Source: Hydractinia symbiolongicarpus (taxonomy: Eukaryota > Cnidaria > Hydrozoa > Anthoathecata > Hydractiniidae). From it: 64,000 bases of DNA. The notes under the pieces were generated by a model. The model ran no database searches, had not been told where the DNA came from, and saw only the letters and a list, made by a program, of their open reading frames with translations. The stretch spans positions 13,617,501-13,681,500 of the forward strand of contig NC_079881.1 in assembly GCF_029227915.1 (NCBI RefSeq). The letters are read 5' to 3'. The position numbers were made by a program, and so were the translations under genes. This document shows, piece after piece, positions 39,201-51,589 of the stretch (the stretch's first letter is position 1; each line of letters starts with the position of its first letter).

Positions 39201-40381
39201 AAGAACGCTGCTAACTACGTGCGCAGGCCTTTAAGTTGTGTATTATGTCTATTCACGGCTAAATAAGGAGACTACATGTAAGTCACGTGGCTGCACAAGC
39301 CAAGACAAGTGGCATAGGCCTATTACTTTTAATCTCAATGGAGTACCAAGCATTAAGTCGTTTTCCTGTGTGCCAGGCTCTAAGACCGCTGCTAACTACG
39401 TGCACAGGCCTTTAAAGCCTGTAATATGGCCTCTTATGGCCTAATAAGGAGACTACACTTAAGTCAGGGAGTTCCACGAACACAGACAGCAGTCCGCCGG
39501 CCTAGTCTTTTCAATCTTAATGGACTACGATGTGTTTAGTCGTGTTTTTGAGTTACAGACTCTAAGATCGCTGCTAACTACGTGCACAGGCCTTTATAGT
39601 GTGTAATATGGCCATTTACGGCTTAATAAGGAGTCTACACGTAAATCACGTGGCTGCACGAGTCAAGACAAGTGGCCATCGGCCTATTACTTACAATCTC
39701 AATGGACTACCAAGCATTAAGTCGTTTTTCTGTGCGCCAGGCTCTAAGAACGCTGCTAACTACAAGCAGAGGCCTTTAAATCCAGTAATATTGGCTTTTA
39801 CGACTTAATTTAGAGTCTACAGGTAAATCACGTGATTCCACAAGCCCGGACAAGTTGCCATCGGTCTATTCCTTTCAATCTCAATGGACTACGATATATC
39901 AAGTTGTTTTCTTGTGTGCCAGGCTTTAAGAACGCTGCTAACTACTATTCCTTTCAAGCTCAAAGCACTCCGATGTCTTAAGTCGTTTTCTTGAGCGCCA
40001 GGCTCTAAGAACGCTTCTAACTACGTGCACAGGCCATTAAATTGTGTATTATGTCCATTCACGGCTTAATAAGGAGACTACACGTAAGTCACGTGGCTGC
40101 ACAAGCCAAGACAAGTGGCATAGGCCTATTACTTTCAATCTCAATAGAGTACCAAGCATTAAGTCGTTTTCCTGTGCGCCTGGCTCTACGAACGCTGCTA
40201 ACTACCTGCACCGGCCTTCAAAGGCTATAATATTGCCTTTTACAGCATAATTTGGAGTCTACACGTAAACCGCGTGAATCCACAAGCCCGGACAAGTTGC
40301 CATCGGCATATTCCTTTCAAGCTCAATGGACTACGATATATCAAGTTTTTTTCTTGTGTGCCAGGCTCTAAGAACGCTGCT
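36199..40381 (+). repeat. 1,247-bp HOR, about 3.4 tandem copies
   Basis: Units begin at 36,199, 37,445, 38,692 and 39,940 (spacings 1,246, 1,247 and 1,248 bp). Each unit reads: one 79-bp truncated monomer, two full monomers, another truncated monomer, then four full monomers (2 x 79 plus 6 x ~181.5 bp). The spacing between the two truncated monomers in a unit is 441-442 bp in every copy. The unit contains one E-box-less monomer (gtcagggagttccacga at 36,967, 38,214 and 39,462). The fourth copy follows the pattern to about 40,381 and then passes into another block. Confidence 0.9.
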
Positions 40382-40641
40382 AACTACTATTCCTTTCAAG
40401 CTCAAAGCACTCCGATGTCTTAAGTCGTTTTCTTGAGCGCCAGGCTCTAAGAACGCTGCTAACTACGTGCACAGGCCTTTAAATCCAGTAATATTGGCTT
40501 TTACGACCTAATTTGGAGTCACAGGTAAATCACGTGATTCCACAAGCCCGGACAAGTTGCCATCGGTCTATTCCTTTCAATCTCAATGGACTACGATATA
40601 TCAAGTTTTTTTCTTGTGTGCCAGGCTCTAAGAACGCTGCT

Positions 40642-41424
40642 AACTACTATTCCTTTCAAGCTCAAAGCACTCCGATGTCTTAAGTCGTTTTCTTGAGCGC
40701 CAGGCTCTAAGAACGCTGCTAACTACGTGAGGAGGCCTTGAAATCCAGTAATAATGCTTTTTACGACCTAATTTGGAGTCTACACGTAAACCACGTGATT
40801 CCACAAGCCCGGACAAGTTGCCATCGGTCTATTCCTTTCAATCTCAATGGACTACGATATATTAAGTTGTTTTCTTGTGTGCCAGGCTCTAAGAACGCTG
40901 CTAACTACGTGCACCGGCCTTCAAAGGCTATAATATTGCCTTTTACAGCATAATTTGGAGTCTACACGTAAACCGCGTGAATCCACAAGCCCGGACAAGT
41001 TGCCATCGGCATATTCCTTTCAAGCTCAATGCAATGCGTTGTCTTAAGTCGATTTCTTGAGCGCCAGGCTCTAAAAACGCTGCTAACTACGTGCACAGTC
41101 CTTCAAAGCCTGCATTACGGGCTTTCACGGCGTAATATGGAGTCTACACGTAAATCACGTGATCCACGAGCCCAGACAAGTGGCCATCGGTCTATTCCTT
41201 TCAATCTTAATGGACTACGATGTATTAAGTCGCTGTCTTAAGCGCCAAGCTCTGAGAACGTTCCTAACTACCTGGACAGGACTTTATAGTGTGCATTATC
41301 GCCTTTTACGACCTATTAAGGAGACTACACGTAAGTTGCGTGGCTGCACAAGCCAAGACAAGTGGCATAGGCCTATTACTTTCAATCTCAATGGACAACG
41401 TTATGTTAAGTCGTTTTCTTGAGC
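40642..41424 (+). repeat. Block repeated at 45,315, 46,838 and 48,552
   Basis: The rare string gtgaggaggccttgaaatcc occurs at 40,727, 45,323, 46,922 and 48,637, each time followed by the same run of monomers. The copies extend roughly 40,642-41,424, 45,315-46,010, 46,838-47,620 and 48,552-48,865 (partial). Three copies start with a 79-bp truncated monomer; the one at 45,315 does not. The 45,315 copy also has a deletion of about 10 bp in its actacgatatattaag box near 45,447. This is a second HOR family interspersed with the 1,247-bp family. Confidence 0.8.
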
Positions 41425-41434
41425 GCCAGGCTCT

Positions 41435-44175
41435 AAGAACGCTTCTAACTACGTGCACAGGCCTTTAAATTGTGTATTATGTCCATTCACGGCTTAATAA
41501 GGAGACTACACGTAAGTCACGTGGCTGTACAAGCCAAGACAAATGGCATAGGCCTATTACTTTCAATCTCAATAGAGTACCAAGCATTAAGTCGTTTTCC
41601 TGTGCGCCTGGCTCTACGAACGCTGCTAACTACCTGCATAGGCCTTTAAAGCCTGCATTACGGGCTTTCACGGCGTATTATGGAGTCTACACGTAAATCG
41701 CGTGATCCACCAGCACAGACAAGTGGCCATCGGTCTATTCCTTTCAATCTCAATGGACTACGATATATCAAGTTGTTTTCTTGTGTGCCAGGCTCTAAGA
41801 ACGCTGCTAACTACGTGCACCGGCCTTTAAATTGTGTATTATGTCCATTCACGGCTTAATAAGGAGACTACACGTAAGTCACGTGGCTGCACAAACCAAG
41901 ACAAGTGGCATAGGCCTATTACTTTCAATCTCAATGGAGTACCAAGCATTAAGTCGTTTTCCTGTGTGCCAGGCTCTAAGACCGCTGCTAACTACGTGCA
42001 CAGGCCTTTAAAGCCTGTAATATGGCCTCTTATGGCCTAATAAGGAGACTACACTTAAGTCAGGGAGTTCCACGAACACAGACAGCAGTCCGCCGGCCTA
42101 GTTTTTTCAATCTTAATGGACTACGATGTGTTAAGTCGTGTTTTTGAGTTACAGACTCTAAGAACGCTGCTAACTACGTGCACAGGCCTTTATAGTGTGT
42201 AATATGGCCATTTACGGCTTAATAAGGAGTCTACACGTAAATCACGTGGCTGCACGAGTCAAGACAAGTGGCCATCGGCCTATTACTTACAATCTCAATG
42301 GACTACCAAGCATTAAGTCGTTTTTCTGTGCGCCAGGCTCTAAGAACGCTGCTAACTACAAGCAGAGGCCTTTAAATCCAGTAATATTGGCTTTTACGAC
42401 CTAATTTGGAGTCTACAGGTAAATCACGTGATTCCACAAGCCCGGACAAGTTGCCATCGGTCTATTCCTTTCAATCTCAATGGACTACGATATATCAAGT
42501 TTTTTTCTTGTGTGCCAGGCTCTAAGAACGCTGCTAACTACTATTCCTTTCAAGCTCAAAGCACTCCGATGTCTTAAGTCGTTTTCTTGAGCGCCAGGCT
42601 CTAAGAACGCTGCTAACTACGTGCACAGGCCTTTAAATTGTGTATTATGTCCATTCACGGCTTAATAAGGAGACTACACGTAAGTCACGTGGCTGCACAA
42701 GCCAAGACAAGTGGCATAGGCCTATTACTTTCAATCTCAATAGAGTACCAAGCATTAAGTCGTTTTCCTGTGCGCCTGGCTCTACGAACGCTGCTAACTA
42801 CCTGCATAGGCCTTTAAAGCCTGCATTACGGGCTTCCACGGCGTATTATGGAGTCTACACGTAAATCACGTGATCCACCAGCACAGACAAGTGGCCATCG
42901 GTCTATTCCTTTCAATCTCAATGGACTACGATATATCAAGTTGTTTTCTTGTGTGCCAGGCTCTAAGAACGCTGCTAACTACTATTCCTTTCAAGCTCAA
43001 AGCACTCCGATGTCTTAAGTCGTTTTCTTGAGCGCCAGGCTCTAAGAACGCTGCTAACTACGTGCGCAGGCCTTTAGGTTGTGTATTATGTCTATTCACG
43101 GCTAAATAAGGAGACTACATGTAAGTCACGTGGCTGCACAAGCCAAGACAAGTGGCATAGGCCTATTACTTTCAATCTCAATGGAGTACCAAGCATTAAG
43201 TCGTTTTCCTGTGTGCCAGGCTCTAAGACCGCTGCTAACTACGTGTACAGGCCTTTAAAGCCTGTAATATGGCCTCTTATGGCCTAATAAGGAGACTACA
43301 CTTAAGTCAGGGAGTTCCACGAACACAGACAGCAGTCCACCGGCCTAGTCTTTTCAATCTTAATGGACTACGATGTGTTAAGTCGTGTTTTTGAGTTACA
43401 GACTCTAAGAACGCTGCTAACTACGTGCACAGGCCTTTATAGTGTGTAATATGGCCATTTACGGCTTAATAAGGAGTCTACACGTAAATCACGTGGCTGC
43501 ACGAGTCAAGACAAGTGGCCATCGGCCTATTACTTACAATCTCAATGGACTACCAAGCATTAAGTCGTTTTTCTGTGCGCCAGGCTCTAAGAACGCTGCT
43601 AACTACAAGCAGAGGCCTTTAAATCCAGTAATATTGGCTTTTACGACCTAATTTGGAGTCTACAGGTAAATCACGTGATTCCACAAGCCCGGACAAGTTG
43701 CCATCGGTCTATTCCTTTCAATCTCAATAGACTACGATATATCAAGTTTTTTTCTTGTGTGCCAGGCTTTAAGAACGCTGCTAACTACTATTCCTTTCAA
43801 GCTCAAAGCACTCCGATGTCTTAAGTCGTTTTCTTGAGCGCCAGGCTCTAAGAACGCTGCTAACTACGTGCACAGGTCTTTAAATTGTGTATTATGTCCA
43901 TTCACGGCTTAATAAGGCGACTACACGTAAGTCACGTGGCCGCACAAGCCAAGACAAGTGGCATAGGCCTATTACTTTCAATCTCAATAGAGTACCAAGC
44001 ATTAAGTCGTTTTCCTGTGCGCCTGGCTCTACGAACGCTGCTAACTACCTGCATAGGCCTTTAAAGCCTGCATTACGGGCTTTCACGGCGTATTATGGAG
44101 TCTACACGTAAATCACGTGATCCACGAGCCCAGACAAGTGGCCATCGGTCTATTCCTTTCAATCTCAATGGACTA
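41435..44175 (+). repeat. Second tract of the 1,247-bp HOR family
   Basis: One complete unit runs from 42,536 to 43,782, with the second truncated monomer at 42,977. The next unit starts at 43,783 and continues to about 44,175. Upstream, 41,435-42,535 carries the full monomers of the same unit but lacks both 79-bp truncated monomers, at places where the intact unit has them. It is either a pre-truncation arrangement or a derivative repaired by exchange. Variants such as gaacacagacagcagtccgc tie it to the 36,199-40,381 tract. Confidence 0.8.
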
Positions 44176-44379
44176 CCAAGCATTAAGTTGTTTTTCAGAG
44201 CGGCAGGCTCTAACAACGCTGCTAAGAGCGTACACAGTCCTTTAAAACGCGTAATAGTGCCTTTTACGGCCTAAAAAAGGAGACTACACGTGAACCACGC
44301 GTTTTAACAACGACGTAAAAGTTGCCATCGGTCTATTCCTTTCAATCTCAATGGACTACAATGTGTTAAGTCGTTTTCC

Positions 44380-45300
44380 TGAGTGACAGACCCTAAGAAC
44401 GCTGCTAAGTACGTGGACAGACCTTTAAAGTGTGTAATATGGCCTTTTACTGCCTAATTTGGAGTCTACACGTAAATAACGTGATTCCACGAGCCCAGAC
44501 AAGTGGCCATCAGTCTATTCCTTTCAATCTCAATGGTCTACGATTTGAAAAGGCGCTTTCTTAAGCGGCAAGCTCTGAGAACGTTCCTAACTACGTGGAC
44601 AGGCTTTTATAGTGTGTATTATTGACTTTGGCGGCCTAATAATGAGACTACACGTAAGTCACGTGACTGCACAAGCCAAGACAAGTGACATAGGCCTATT
44701 ACTTTTAATCTCAATGGAGTACCAAGCATTATGTCGTTTTCCTGTGTGCCAGGCTCTAAGACCGCTGCTAACTACGTGCACAGGCCTTTAAAGTATGTAA
44801 TATGGCCTGTTATGGCCTAATAAGGAGACTACACTTAAGTCAGGGAGTTCCACGAACACAGACAGCAGTCCGCCGGCCTAGTCTTTTCAATCTTAATGGA
44901 CTACGATGTGTTTAGTCGTGTTTTTGAGTTACAGACTCTATGAACGCTGCTAACTACCTGCACAGGCCTTTATAGTGTGTAATATGGCCATTTACGGCTT
45001 AATAAGGAGTCTACACGTAAATCACGTGGCTGCACGAGTCAAGGCAAGTGGCCATCGGCCTATTACTTACTATCACAATGGACTACCAAGCATTAAGTCG
45101 TTTTTCTGTGCGCCAGGCTCTAAGAACGCTGCTGACTACAAGCAGAGGCCTTTAAATCCAGTAATATTGGCTTTTACGACATAATTTGGAGTCTACAGGT
45201 AAATCACGTGATTCCACAAGCCCGGACAAGTTGCCATCGGTCTATTCCTTTCAATCTCAATGGACTACGATATATCAAGTTTTTTTCTTGTGTGCCAGGC
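44380..45300 (+). repeat. Block repeated at 47,615-48,536
   Basis: The two segments match at an offset of about 3,236 bp. They share the otherwise rare tacgatttgaaaaggcgc, ttgactttggcggcctaat and aagtacgtggacagacc. The intervening 3.2 kb contains two copies of the 40,642-type block, so the whole arrangement is a composite duplication. Both copies contain one monomer without an E-box (44,844 and 48,076). Confidence 0.75.
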
Positions 45301-48300
45301 TCTAAGAACGCTACTAACTACGTGAGGAGGCCTTGAAATCCAGTAATAATGCTTTTTACGACCTAATTTGGAGTCTACACGTAAACCACGTGATTCCACA
45401 AGCCCGGACAACTTGCCATCGCTCTATTCCTTTCAATCTCAATGGACTAAATTTGTTTTCTTGTGTGCCACGCTCTAAGAACGCTGCTAACTACGTGCAC
45501 CGGCCTTCAAAGGCTATAATATTGCCTTTTACAGCATAATTTGGAGTCTACACGTAAACCACGTGAATCCACAAGCCCGGACAAGTTGCCATCGGCATAT
45601 TCCTTTCAAGCTCAATGCACTGCGTTGTCTTAAGTCGATTTCTTGAGCGCCAGGCTCTAAAAACGCTGCTAACTACAAGCACAGTCCTTCAAAGCCTGCA
45701 TTACGGGCTTTCACGGCGTAATATGGAGTCTACACGTAAATCACGTGATCCAAGAGCCCAGACAAGTGGCCATCGGTCTATTCCTTTCAATCTTAACGGA
45801 CTACGATGTATTAAGTCGCTGTCTTAAGCGGCAAGCTCTAAGAACGTTACTAACTACCTGGACAGGACTTTATAGTGTGCATTATCGCCTTTTACGACCT
45901 AATAAGGAGACTACACGTAAGTCGCGTGGCTGCACAAGCCAAGACAAGTGGCATAGGCCTATTACTTTCAATCTCAATGGACAACGTTATGTTAAGTCGT
46001 TTTCCTGAGTGCCAGACTCTAAGAACGCTGCTAAGTACGTGGACAGACCTTTAAAGTGTGTAATATGGCCTTTTACTGCCTAATTTGGAGTCTACACGTA
46101 AATCACGTGATTCCACGAGCCCACACAAGTGGCCATCAGTCTATTCCTTTCAATCTCAATGGACTACGATATATCAAGTTTTTTTCTTGTGTGCCAGGCT
46201 CTAAGAACGCTGCTAACTACTATTCCTTTCAAGCTCAAAGCACTCCGATGTCTTAAGTCGTTTTCTTGAGCGCCAGGCTCTAAGAACGCTGCTAACTACG
46301 TGCACAGGCCTTTAAATTGTGTATTATGTCCATTCACGGCTTAATAAGGAGACTACACGTAAGTCACGTGGCTGCACAAGCCAAGACAAGTGGCATAGGC
46401 CTATTACTTTTAATCTCAATAGAGTACCAAGCATTAAGTCGTTTTCCTGTGCGCCTGGCTCTACGAACGCTGCTAACTACCTGCATAGGCCTTTAAAGCC
46501 TGCATTACGGGCTCTCACGGCGTATTATGGAGTCTACACGTAAATCACGTGATCCACCAGCACAGACAAGTGGCCATCGGTCTATTCCTTTCAATCTCAA
46601 TGGACTACCAAGCATTAAGTTGTTTTTCAGAGCGGCAAGCTCTAACAACGCTGCTTAGAACGAACACAGTCCTTTAAAACGCGTAATAAGGCCTTTTACG
46701 GCCTTATAAGGAGACTACACGTGAACCACGTGTTTCCACAACGACGTAAAAGTTGCCATCGGTCTATTCCTTTCAATCTCAATGGACTACGATATATCAA
46801 GTTTTTTTCTTGTGTGCCAGGCTCAAAGAACGCTGCTAACTACTATTCCTTTCAAGCTCAAAGCACTCCGATGTCTTAAGTCGTTTTCTTGAGTGCCAGG
46901 CTCTAAGAACGCTGCTAACTACGTGAGGAGGCCTTGAAATCCAGTATTAATGCTTTTTACGACCTAATTTGGAGTCTACACGTAAACCACGTGATTCCAC
47001 AAGCCCGGACAAGTTGCCATCGGTCTATTCCTTTCAATCTCAATGGACTACGATATATTAAGTTGTTTTCTTGTGTGCCAGGCTCTAAGAACGCTGCTAA
47101 CTACGTGCACCGGCCTTCAAAGGCTATAATATTGCCTTTTACAGCATAATTTGGAGTCTACACGTAAACCACGTGAATCCACAAGGCCGGACAAGTTGCC
47201 ATCGGCATATTCCTTTCAAGCTCAGTGCACTGCGTTGTCTTAAGTCGATTTCTTGAGCGCCAGGCTCTAAAAACGCTGCTAACTACGTGCACAGTCCTTC
47301 AAAGCCTGCATTACGGGCTTTCACGGCGTAATATGGAGTCTACACGTAAATCACGTGATCCACGAGCCCAGACAAGTGGCCATTGGTCTATTCCTTTCAA
47401 TTTTAATGGACTACGATGTATTAAGTCGCTGTCTTAAGCGCCAAGCTCTGAGAACGTTCCTAACTACCTGGACAGGACTTTATAGTGTGCATTATCGCCT
47501 TTTACGACCTAATAAGGAGACTACACGTAAGTCGCGTGGCTGCACAAGCCAAGACAAGTGGCATAGGCCTATTACTTTCAATCTCAATGGACAACGTTAT
47601 GGTAAGTCGTTTTCCTGAGTGCCAGACCCTAAGAACGCTGCTAAGTACGTGGACAGACCTTTAAAGTGTGTAATATGGCCTTTCACTGCCTAATTTGGAG
47701 TCTACACGTAAATCACGTGATTCCACGAGCCCAGACAAGTGGCCATCAGTCTATTCCTTTCAATCTTAATGGTCTACGATTTGAAAAGGCGCTTTCTTAA
47801 GCAGCAAGCTCTGAGAACGTTCCTAACTACGTGGACAGGCTTTTATAGTGTGTATTATTGACTTTGGCGGCCTAATAATGAGACTACACGTAAGTCACGT
47901 GACTGCACAAGCCAAGACAAGTGACATAGGCCTATTACTTTCAATCTCAATGGAGTACAAAGCATTAAGTCGTTTTCCTGTGTGCCAGGCTCTAAGACCG
48001 CTGCTAACTACGTGCACAGGCCTTTGAAGCATGTAATATGGCCTTTTATGGCCTAATAAGGAGACTACACTTAAGTCAGGGAGTTCCACGAACACAGACA
48101 GCAGTCCGCCGGCCTAGTCTTTTCAATCTTAATGGACTACGATGTGTTTAGTCGTGTTTTTGAGTTACAGACTCTAAGAACGCTGCTAACTACCTGCACA
48201 GGCCTTTATAGTGTGTAATATGGCCATTTACGGCTTAATAAGGAGTCTACACGTAAATCACGTGGCTGCACGAGTCAAGACAAGTGGCCATCGGCCTATT

Positions 48301-49034
48301 ACTTACAATCTCAATGGACTACCAAGCATTAAGTCGTTTTTCTGTGCGCCAGGCTCTAAGAACGCTGCTAACTACAAGCAGATGCCTTTAAATCCAGTAA
48401 TATTGGCTTTTACGACCTAATTTGGAGTCTACAGGTAAATCACGTGATTCCACAAGCCCGGACAAGTTGCCATCGGTCTATTCCTTTCAATCTCAATGGA
48501 CTACGATATATCAAGTTTTTTCCTTGTGTGCCTGGCTCTAAGAACGCTGCTAACTACTATTCCTTTCAAGCTCAAAGCACTCCGATGTCTTAAGTCGTTT
48601 TCTAGAGCGCCAGGCTCTAAGAACGCTGCTAACTACGTGAGGAGGCCTTGAAATCCAGTAATAATGCTTTTTGCGACCTAATTTGGAGTCTACACGTAAA
48701 CCACGTGATTCCACAAGCCCGGACAAGTTGCCATCGGTCTATTCCTTTCAATCTCAATGGACTACGATATATTAAGTTGTTTTCTTGTGTGCCAGGCTCT
48801 AAGAACGCTGCTAACTACGTGCACCGGCCTTCAAAGGCTATAATATTGCCTTTTACAGCATAATTTGGAGTCTACACGTAAATCACGTGATTCCACGAGC
48901 CCTGAAAAGTGGCCATCAGTCTATTCCTTTCAATCTCAAAGGACTACGATGGATTAAGTCGCTTTCTTAAGCGACAAGCTCTGAGAACGTTCCTAACTAC
49001 GTGGACAGACCTTTAAAGCGTGTAATATGTCCAT

Positions 49035-51575
49035 TTACGGCTTGATAAGGAGTCTACACGTAAATCACGTGATTCCACGAGCCCAGAAAAGTGGCCATCA
49101 GTCTATTCCTTTCAATCTCAAAGGACTACGATGTATTAAGTCGCTTTCTTAAGCCACAAGCTCTGAGAACGTTCCTAACTACGTGGACAGGCCTTTATAG
49201 TGTGTATTATTGCCTTGCAGCCTAATAAAGAGACTACACGTAAGTCGCGTGGCTCCACAAGCCAAGATAAGTGGCATAGGCCTATTACTTTCAATCTCAA
49301 TGGAGTACCAAGCATTAAGTCGTTTTCATGTGCGCCAGGCTCTAAGACAGCTGCTAAATACATGCACAGGCCTTTAAAACCTGTAATATTGCCTTTTACG
49401 GCCAATTTTGGAGTCTACACGTAAATCACGTGATTCCACGAGCCCAGACAAGTTGCCATCGGTCTATTCCTTTCGATCTAAATAGACTATGATGTCTTAA
49501 GCCATTTTCTTGAGCGCCAGGCTCTGTGAACGTTCCTAACTACGTGGAGAGGCATTTAAAGTGTGTATTATCGCCTTTTACGGCCAAAAAAGGAGACTAC
49601 ACGTGACCCACGTGTTTCCACAAGGACAGAGGAAGTTGCCATCAATCTATTCCTTATAATCTCAATGGACTACGATGTATTAAGTTGTTTTTTTGAGCGC
49701 CAGGATCTGAGAACGTTCCTAACTACGTGGACAGACCTTTAAAGCGTGTAATATGGCCTCTTATGGCCTAATAAAGAGACTACACTTAAGTCAGGGAATT
49801 CCACGATCACAGACAGGAAGCAGTCGGCCTAGTCCTTTCAATCTCAATGGATTACGATGTATTATGTCACTTTCTTAAGCGTCAGGCTCTGAGGACGTTC
49901 CTAACTACGTAGACAGGCCTTTAAAGCGCGAAATAGCGACATTTACGGCCTAATTAGGAGTCTACACGTAAATCACGTGATTCCACGAACCCAGACAAGT
50001 GGCCATTGGTCTATTCCTTTCAATCTCATTGGACTACGATATATTAATTTGTTTTCCTGTGCGCCAGGCTCTATCAACGCTGCCAACTACGTACACAGTC
50101 CTTTAAATCGCGTAATAGGGCCTTTTAAGGCCTAATAAGGAGACTTCACGTGAACCACGTGTTTCAACAAGGACAGAAAGGTTTCCATCGGTCTATTCCT
50201 TTCAATGGCATTGGAAAACGATGTCTTAAGTCGTTTTCTCTCGCGCCAGGCTCTAAGAACGCTGCTAACTGCGTGCATAGTCCTTTAAAGTGTGCAATAT
50301 AGCCATTTACGGCTTGATAAGGAGTCTACACGTAAATCACGTGATTCCACGAGCCCAGACAAGTGGCCATCAGTCTATTCCTTTCAATCTCAAAGGACTA
50401 CGATGTATTAAGTCGCTTTCTTAAGCGACAAGCTCTGAGAACGTTCCTAACTACGTGGACAGGCCTTTATAGTGTGTATTATTGCCTTGCAGCCTAATAA
50501 AGAGACTACAAGTAAGTCGCGTGGCTCCACAAGCCAAGACAAGTGGCATAGGCCTATTACTTTCAATCCCAATGGAGTACCAAGCATTAAGTCGTTTTCA
50601 TGTGCGCCAGGCTCTAAGACAGCTGCTAAATACATGCACAGGCCTTTAAAACCTGTAATATTGCCTTTTACGGCCAATTTTGGAGTCTACACGTAAATCA
50701 CGTGATTCCACGAGCCCAGACAAGTTGCCATCGGTCTATTCCTTTCGATCTAAATAGACTATGATGTCTTAAGCCATTTTCTTGAGCGCCAGGCTCTGTG
50801 AACGTTCCTAACTACGTGGATAGGCATTTAAAGTGTGTATTATCGCCTTTTACGGCCAAAAAAGGAGACTACACGTGACCCACGTGTTTCCACAAGGACA
50901 GAGGAAGTTGCCATCAATCTATTCCTTATAATCTCAATGGACTACGATGTATTAAGTTGTTTTTTTGAGCGCCAGGATCTGAGAACGTTCCTAACTACGT
51001 GGACAGACCTTTAAAGCGTGTAATATGGCCTCTTATGGCCTAATAAAGAGACTACACTTAAGTCAGGGAATTCCACGATCACAGACAGGAAGCAGTCGGC
51101 CTAGTCCTTTCAATCTCAATGGATTACGATGTATTATGTCACTTTCTTAAGCGTCAGGCTCTGAGGACGTTCCTAACTACGTAGACAGGCCTTTAAAGCG
51201 CGAAATAGCGACATTTACGGCCTAATTAGGAGTCTACACGTAAATCACGTGATTCCACGAACCCAGACAAGTGGCCATTGGTCTATTCCTTTCAATCTCA
51301 TTGGACTACGATATATTAATTTTTTTTCCTGTGCGCCAGGCTTTATCAACGCTGCCAACTACGTACACAGTCCTTTAAATCGCGTAATAGGGCCTTTTAA
51401 GGCCTAATAAGGAGACTTCACGTGAACCACGTGTTTCAACAAGGACAGAAAAGTTTCCATCGGTCTATTCCTTTCAATGGCATTGGAAAACGATGTCTTA
51501 AGTCGTTTTCTCTCGCGCCAGGCTCTAAGAACGCTGCTAACTGCGTGCATAGTCCTTTAAAGTGTGCAATATAGC
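49035..51575 (+). repeat. Direct tandem pair of a 7-monomer unit (1,272 bp)
   Basis: 49,035-50,306 and 50,307-51,575 match over their length at an offset of 1,272 bp, with only scattered differences in the lines I compared. Shared rarities include ttgccttgcagcctaataaa, cgatcacagacaggaagcag, gccattttcttgagcgcc and tttcaatggcattggaaaac. Only two copies are present, so this is a simple recent duplication rather than a long HOR. One monomer per unit lacks the E-box (49,795 and about 51,065). Confidence 0.85.
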
Positions 51576-51589
51576 CATTTACGGCCTAA

